From Stenocarpella maydis (lineage: Eukaryota > Ascomycota > Sordariomycetes > Diaporthales > Diaporthaceae), in assembly GCA_002270565.1 (NCBI GenBank), contig NQMI01000017.1:547061-611060 (forward strand): a stretch of DNA of 64,000 nucleotides, in the 5' to 3' direction. Under the pieces are notes generated by a model. It was not told where the DNA came from. It made no database searches and saw only the letters and a program-made list of their open reading frames with translations. A program made the position numbers and the translations under genes. Positions 59,249 through 64,000 of the stretch are shown here, one piece after another (within the stretch, counting starts at the first letter, position 1; every line of letters starts with the position of its first letter).

Positions 59249-60477
59249 CTTGTGTTATCCTTATTCTATCGGCTGTCAAGCTCCTCTATATTCATCAATA
59301 CTAGGTAGAACTGCGGTCCAGATTTCCTGTCTCTTCCTTCACGAACAACTTCGGCTCTTTCAATCCCTCATCTCTCAATGACCCGCCGGCACCACGTCCC
59401 AGATGAATAAAACCGAGGATCTCGCCCTCGGGGTTCCCAGTTCTCAGTTCTCCGTTCTCCGATCTCGGTCTCAGTGCTGAGAGAGCGCGGCGGCACTACC
59501 GCTTCGCTTGAGACGCCGCCTGACAACAGCATGCTTGACCGATACAGGTAGAATAAAGGTGGCGTACATAAGCGCCATCGATGATTGGCATAAAAGGAAA
59601 CTCATTCCCCAGCTCAAATCCTTGTTTGATTTCGATGAATAGCCCGCACTGGTAAGTTCGCATGAGGTCGGTCCATCGTGGCTTGGGGGGGCTGATCCCC
59701 TCCGTTGGGCTTCAGTGCTACTGTAAGCCTGTAAGTGAGCGCCCCGAGCTGTCTATCTCATGAGGAAGATAATTGCCGTTGAGGTGGAAATTCAGGATAC
59801 TAGGACAATCTCACAGACTCTAATTGCGATCGATACAGCCACTGTCTACTTGACAGAACCGTCGGTACTCTGACCTGGTCTCCTTACTGGTCTCCATCCC
59901 ACCTTTTCTACCACGATTTGAAAATCCCGACGCCGAGCATTATCTCGGCGCGGCAGATGATTCAAATTATAGGCACAGGATATACAATGATGATCATGAC
60001 CACCAACTTTTACTTTGGCAAATATTAAACTGGGAGTGGGTAAATGCAGCAGCACTATACACCACACAGCTACGCAGAATGCACCGCACGAAAGCAGCAG
60101 TTTATTAGCAATGGCAGCCATATATGGCACAATATCAATTATTCTTTATAGCCTTGATTATGGTCGTACAATAGGATGAACCTCCCAGGAGTGAAGACTG
60201 ATGTAATTGCCTTGTTTATTATGACCCACCTAGGGTTGGCGGCTGACTACCGCAGAAGACAACCCCGCAGGCCAGAGGCCAGCTCCCGAAAAGGTCGTCC
60301 CACCTAATCCAAGCAGTGAGCCACCCCGCTCGGGTTAGAGTTAGGGACCCACCAGAATCAATAAGATCTATATTAACTCCATCAAGCAATACTTAGTCAA
60401 TAGACTCACTATTAATCTTATTAAGCTACTAAAGAGTTAGAATATATATATAAATATAATTATTACTAGATAAGTTC
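59249..60477. other. Intergenic region between tRNA-Gly and the retrotransposon
   Basis: No gene was recognised. A short perfect hairpin (59931-59937 with 59944-59950) is present. The last 150 bp before the LTR become very AT-rich and may belong to an older repeat, but I cannot classify it. Confidence 0.45.
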
Positions 60478-60880
60478 TGATGAATTTGTGCTATAGAATA
60501 GCATTCAGTTCAGCGTGTGTTTCGGCAGGGTCGCAGTGTGGTGCTCTGAGGCGAATTGGGACGATTGACAATGGTCTGGACAACTTTGTATTGAATTAAG
60601 TTGGGCTTCTGTAAGCCCTCCTTATATACCCTCCGACGTCGTCTCACCCCTGGGCACGCTGCGGTCGGCTCTGGTGCAAATTTGCAAATGCCGGAAAATT
60701 CGCCCTTCCAACACACCATCTTTGGTTCCAAGCAGCCAGCCAACCATAGCCCTAGCAATGCCCAAATTAAGTACATACAAACTTCAGAAATCAGGCTATC
60801 CAATGCACTAAGTCATATACTTTTTGGGTAAGAAATAAGGGTAATGCAGAGGTCTGAATTAAGGTGCAAATGCAGGCCAA
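60478..60880 (+). repeat. 5' long terminal repeat of Ty3/gypsy element
   Basis: Begins TGATGAATTTGTGC and matches in direct orientation the sequence from 63607 to the window end with only small differences. It contains a TATATACCC promoter-like site near 60624. The true 3' limit is unknown because the partner copy is cut off by the window edge; 60880 is where comparison stops. Base composition is normal, unlike the interior. Confidence 0.85.
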
Positions 60881-60959
60881 AATAATCGACTCACGGCCAC
60901 CAAACTCATCTTGCGTCACGCACGCACTGGGCGTACTTAGCGAAAATCGCCTGACTCGC

Positions 60960-61034
60960 AAGTCTAGGGTAACTCCTTGCTAGGAAGTCTAGGGTAACTC
61001 CTTACAACGAAGTCTAGGGTAACTCCTTGCACGG
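60960..61034. repeat. Three tandem 25-bp repeats in the retrotransposon leader or LTR end
   Basis: Three copies (60960-60984, 60985-61009, 61010-61034) share AAGTCTAGGGTAACTCCTT and differ in the last six bases. They lie between the LTR match and the first coding remnant. Whether they are inside the LTR cannot be seen from this window. Confidence 0.9.
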
Positions 61035-61064
61035 AGTACCAACGCCCTGCTGAGCGGTTCCGTT

Positions 61065-63480
61065 TAACAGGTTTATAGCCCTTAACTTGAAGTATAGATA
61101 TAACCTTGTCTAAATAAAAGAAGGGGAAGAGTGGAAGATAGCATTCAGGATATACTACAGGTATTATAAAATGATGGTTATGCCTTTTAGATTGATTAAT
61201 ATACTTATATTATTTTAGGAAATAATTAACTAAGTTCTAAGTAAATACCTTCATATCTTTATTATTGCTTACTTAGATGATATTCTTATCTTTTTAGAAA
61301 AACTTAATAATTATAAGAGATATATTAAAAAGGTTCTTTAAAAACTTTAGAATACCAATCTTCTAGTAGAACTAGAAAAATGCAACTAGCATATATAAAA
61401 AGTTGACTACCTTGGATATATAATTAAACTAGGAAAAATCAAGATGTAAAAAGGAAAAGTTAAAGCAATTAAGGAATGGCTAACCCCTATAAACGTTAAG
61501 AATATTAGAGCATTCCTTGGATATACTAATTTTCATTAATAATTCATTATATAATATAGTAATATTGTGAAACTATTAATAGACCTTATTAAGAAGGATT
61601 ATACCTTTAAATAGATAGATACTGAATAATAAGCCTTCTAAATACTTAAGGATAAGGTTATGGAAGACCTTATATTTAAAGAAGCAGACCTAAAGAAGGA
61701 ATTTGAAATCCATATAGATGCCTTAAATAATGCTACGGGCGGAGAACTTACTTAAAAAGATAATTAAGGAAGGATATATATTATTATATACTTTAGCAAG
61801 AAGTTTAATAGACCAGAAACCTGCTACACTATACCAGATAAGGAATTTATAGCTATAGTATATGCATTCTAGGAATAATAATACTATCTTATAGGAGCCA
61901 AAAAGCAGATTAAACTTTATATGGATTATAAGAACCTTATAACTTTTATAATGATTAAGACTCTTAATAAATAATAAGTTAGATATATAGAGTTTTTATT
62001 ATAGTTTAATATTAAGGTTATCTATATGAATAGAGTTAAGAATGCAAGAGCAGATGCACTTAGTTAAAGACCTAACTATTAGGATAAGGATTTGCCTATA
62101 GAATGGATAGTATTTAAAACTTAAGAAGATAGAAGCCTTATTCTTAATTGCAAACTTAACGCTATAATTAGAGTTAACTTTTAAACTAGAAAGACCCCTA
62201 CTAATCTAAAGGAATAAGATGAGTTAATTATAGAAATATATAAAGCACTAGTATATGGCTACTAAGGTGTTGCAGTAATAATCAAAAGGATTTAGCAGAA
62301 TTACTAGATCCCTAACCTTAAGGAGAAGGTTTAAGATATTATTAGCAAATGTAACTTATATAATAAAAACAAGGCCTCTAAATATAAACTATATGGATTG
62401 CTAAAACCCCTACTAATACCTACGGCTATATGGTCATCCATTAGCCTAGACTTCATTATTAAGCTACCTCTCTTATGAGAACCCTTAACTAGAGTACTAT
62501 ATAATAGTATTCTAGTAGTGGTTTGTAGGCTGAGCAAGTATGCATACTTCATACCATATAAGGAAGCTAGCACTATAGAAGAACTTGTATATACATTCTT
62601 GCAAATTATTATAAGCAATTATGGAATGCTATATAAAATTATTTTAGATAGAGATAAGCTCTTTATATCTAACTTTTGGAAGTTACTAATGAAGTAACTT
62701 AGAGTAAAGCATAAGCTCTTAATAATAGTATATCTATAAATAAATGGATAAATAGAATGAATTAACTAGATTATGAAATAATACTTCTAATACTATATTA
62801 ACTAATTATAGGATAATTGGGTTAAACTGCTACCATTAGTATAGTTTGCCTATAATAGTATAACTACTAGCACAACTAAACAGTCACCTTTCTTTATACT
62901 CTATAGATATAAACTCCAGGCATATTATAAATTACTGCCAGATGATACCCTAGCAAAATTAGCGGAATAAAAAGCAATATGAATTAGATAAATCCAGAAG
63001 GATATCCAAGTAGAACTTTCTTTTATATAAAAATAAATGGTGAAATATGTAAATTAGAAAAGAATTAAGGGATTAATTTTTAAGGAGGGAGATAAGGTCT
63101 ACCTTCTTTGCTAAAATATTAAAATTAAGCAACCTAGTGATAAGCTTAACTATAGGAAAATTAGCCCCTTTGAAATTTTAAGAAAGCTTTTAGATACTAA
63201 CTATAAACTCTTACTACTTAAAGGAATGAAATAATACCTAGTCTTTTATATCTTACTCTTGGAATTAGCACCTAAAAATGTAAAACTTGAAATATAGATT
63301 AAAACTCTTAATAAATATAATAAAGAATATAAAGTAGAAAATATTATAGACTTAAGATAGTACTAAGGGATAATAGAGTACCTTATTAAATGGAAAGGCT
63401 ATGATTCTAGTGAAAACATATGGGAACCAGCCTAAAACTTGACTTATTATTATAATGAACTTAAAAAGTACTATGTGTGA
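61065..63480 (+). pseudogene. Degenerate pol of the Ty3/gypsy element (RT, RNase H, integrase, chromodomain)
   Basis: The plus-strand translation follows a typical chromovirus pol from mid reverse transcriptase to chromodomain in mostly one frame but is interrupted by dozens of stop codons, nearly all TAA or TAG. Interior AT content is extreme. Family order RT, RNase H, integrase defines Ty3/gypsy (Copia has integrase first), and the terminal chromodomain defines a chromovirus, which would have targeted heterochromatin. Confidence 0.9.
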
Positions 63481-63606
63481 ATTACTATAAAATAGCCCCA
63501 GGAGCCAGGAATGCAGCCTAAGAACCTTATACATAATGAACTATAATGAACTAATGTTATAATGAGATTATATAATGAACCCTAGTCTTTATAGCTGAAA
63601 TAGGTC

Positions 63607-64000
63607 TGATGAATTTGTGCTATAGAATAGCATTCAGTTCAGCGTGTGTTTCGGCAGGGTCGCAGTATGGTGCTCTGAGGCGAATTGGGACGATTGACAA
63701 TGGTCCTGGACACTTTGTATTGAATTAAGTTGGCTTCTGTAAGCCCTCCTATATACCTCCGACGTCCTGTCTCACCCCTGGCACGCTGCGGTGGCTCTGG
63801 TGCAATATTGCAAATGCCGGAAAATCGCCCTTCAACACACCAATCTTGGTTCCAAAACAACTAGCCAACCCCAAGCCCTAGCAATGCCCAATAAGTCATA
63901 CAAACTTCAGAATATGAGGCTATTCTAATGCACTAAGTTATATACTTTTTGGGTAAGTAATAAGGGTAATGCAGAGGTCTGATTTAAGGTGCAAATGGCC
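63607..64000 (+). repeat. 3' long terminal repeat (incomplete, cut by window end)
   Basis: Direct copy of the 5' LTR. Most differences from it are single-base losses in homopolymers (for example GGG to GG and CC to C) with a few gains, rather than C/T changes, which hints at sequencing error near this end. Confidence 0.85.

Larger units (their letters stand above)
60478..64000 (+). mobile_element. Ty3/gypsy chromovirus LTR retrotransposon, AT-converted and missing gag
   Basis: Direct LTRs flank a degraded pol. In order are seen: reverse transcriptase from about 61065 (ALNLKYRYNLV, EEWKIAFR, then AYLDDILIF at about 61267-61293), RNase H (PETCYTIPDKEFIAIVYAF near 61820, ending at about 62060), integrase (zinc-finger remnant near 62250, core with SLDFIIKLPLL near 62445) and a C-terminal chromodomain (EYLIKWKGYDSSENIWEPA at about 63379-63435). 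Many TAA/TAG codons stand where the family has Gln or Trp, typical of C-to-T damage such as RIP. Gag, protease and the start of reverse transcriptase are absent, so the element is internally deleted and non-functional. It continues past the window edge. Confidence 0.9.

Noticed and set aside
60960..61034. Three regularly spaced repeats considered as a CRISPR array
   Set aside because: The units are directly tandem without spacers, in a eukaryotic retrotransposon.

Overview
This window is nuclear DNA from a filamentous ascomycete (Pezizomycotina, most likely a Sordariomycete). The evidence is short spliceosomal introns (52-150 bp) with GTAAGT/GTATGT donors and CTAAC/CTGAC branch sites, GC-rich coding exons, pyrimidine-rich leaders, fungal-only gene families, and an AT-rich retrotransposon whose stop codons look like repeat-induced point mutation (RIP) damage. 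I cannot name the species.

Layout. The first 35 kb is a conserved gene block: TFIIE alpha subunit (-), a family X DNA polymerase of Pol4 type (+), a MAPEG/microsomal glutathione S-transferase (+), the pseudo-carboxypeptidase ECM14 (-), a large Sec7-PH Arf exchange factor (+), the signal recognition particle subunit SRP72 (-), a Ser/Lys-rich conserved protein (-), a Cys/His-cluster coiled-coil protein (+), an NCBP3-like cap-binding protein (+) and a coiled-coil protein (+). A 563-bp inverted-repeat element with TA flanks lies at 22.3 kb. From 35.2 to 59 kb only one confident gene was found, a two-repeat Myb regulator at 45.2-46.2 kb (-). The rest is intergenic sequence rich in microsatellites, homopolymers and short palindromes, plus a DUF4360-family gene at 57.4-57.8 kb broken by an internal deletion. 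The right end (58.4-64 kb) is repeat territory: an inverted-repeat element with a 10-bp flanking direct repeat, a tRNA-Gly(GCC), and a gag-less Ty3/gypsy chromovirus with direct LTRs. The window ends inside the 3' LTR.

The genes are mostly unlinked housekeeping functions: transcription initiation, DNA end joining, detoxification, vesicle traffic, protein targeting and RNA capping/export. They do not form a cluster or operon-like system. The most interesting observations are the sharp contrast between normal-composition ends and AT-converted cores in two unrelated repeats, the two TIR elements, the DUF4360 pseudogene, the repeated ELFP motifs and EDGE motif in the NCBP3-like protein, the Glu-to-Lys change in ECM14, and dispersed TACCTAGGTA palindromes. 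I found no convincing sign of an entirely new multi-gene system.
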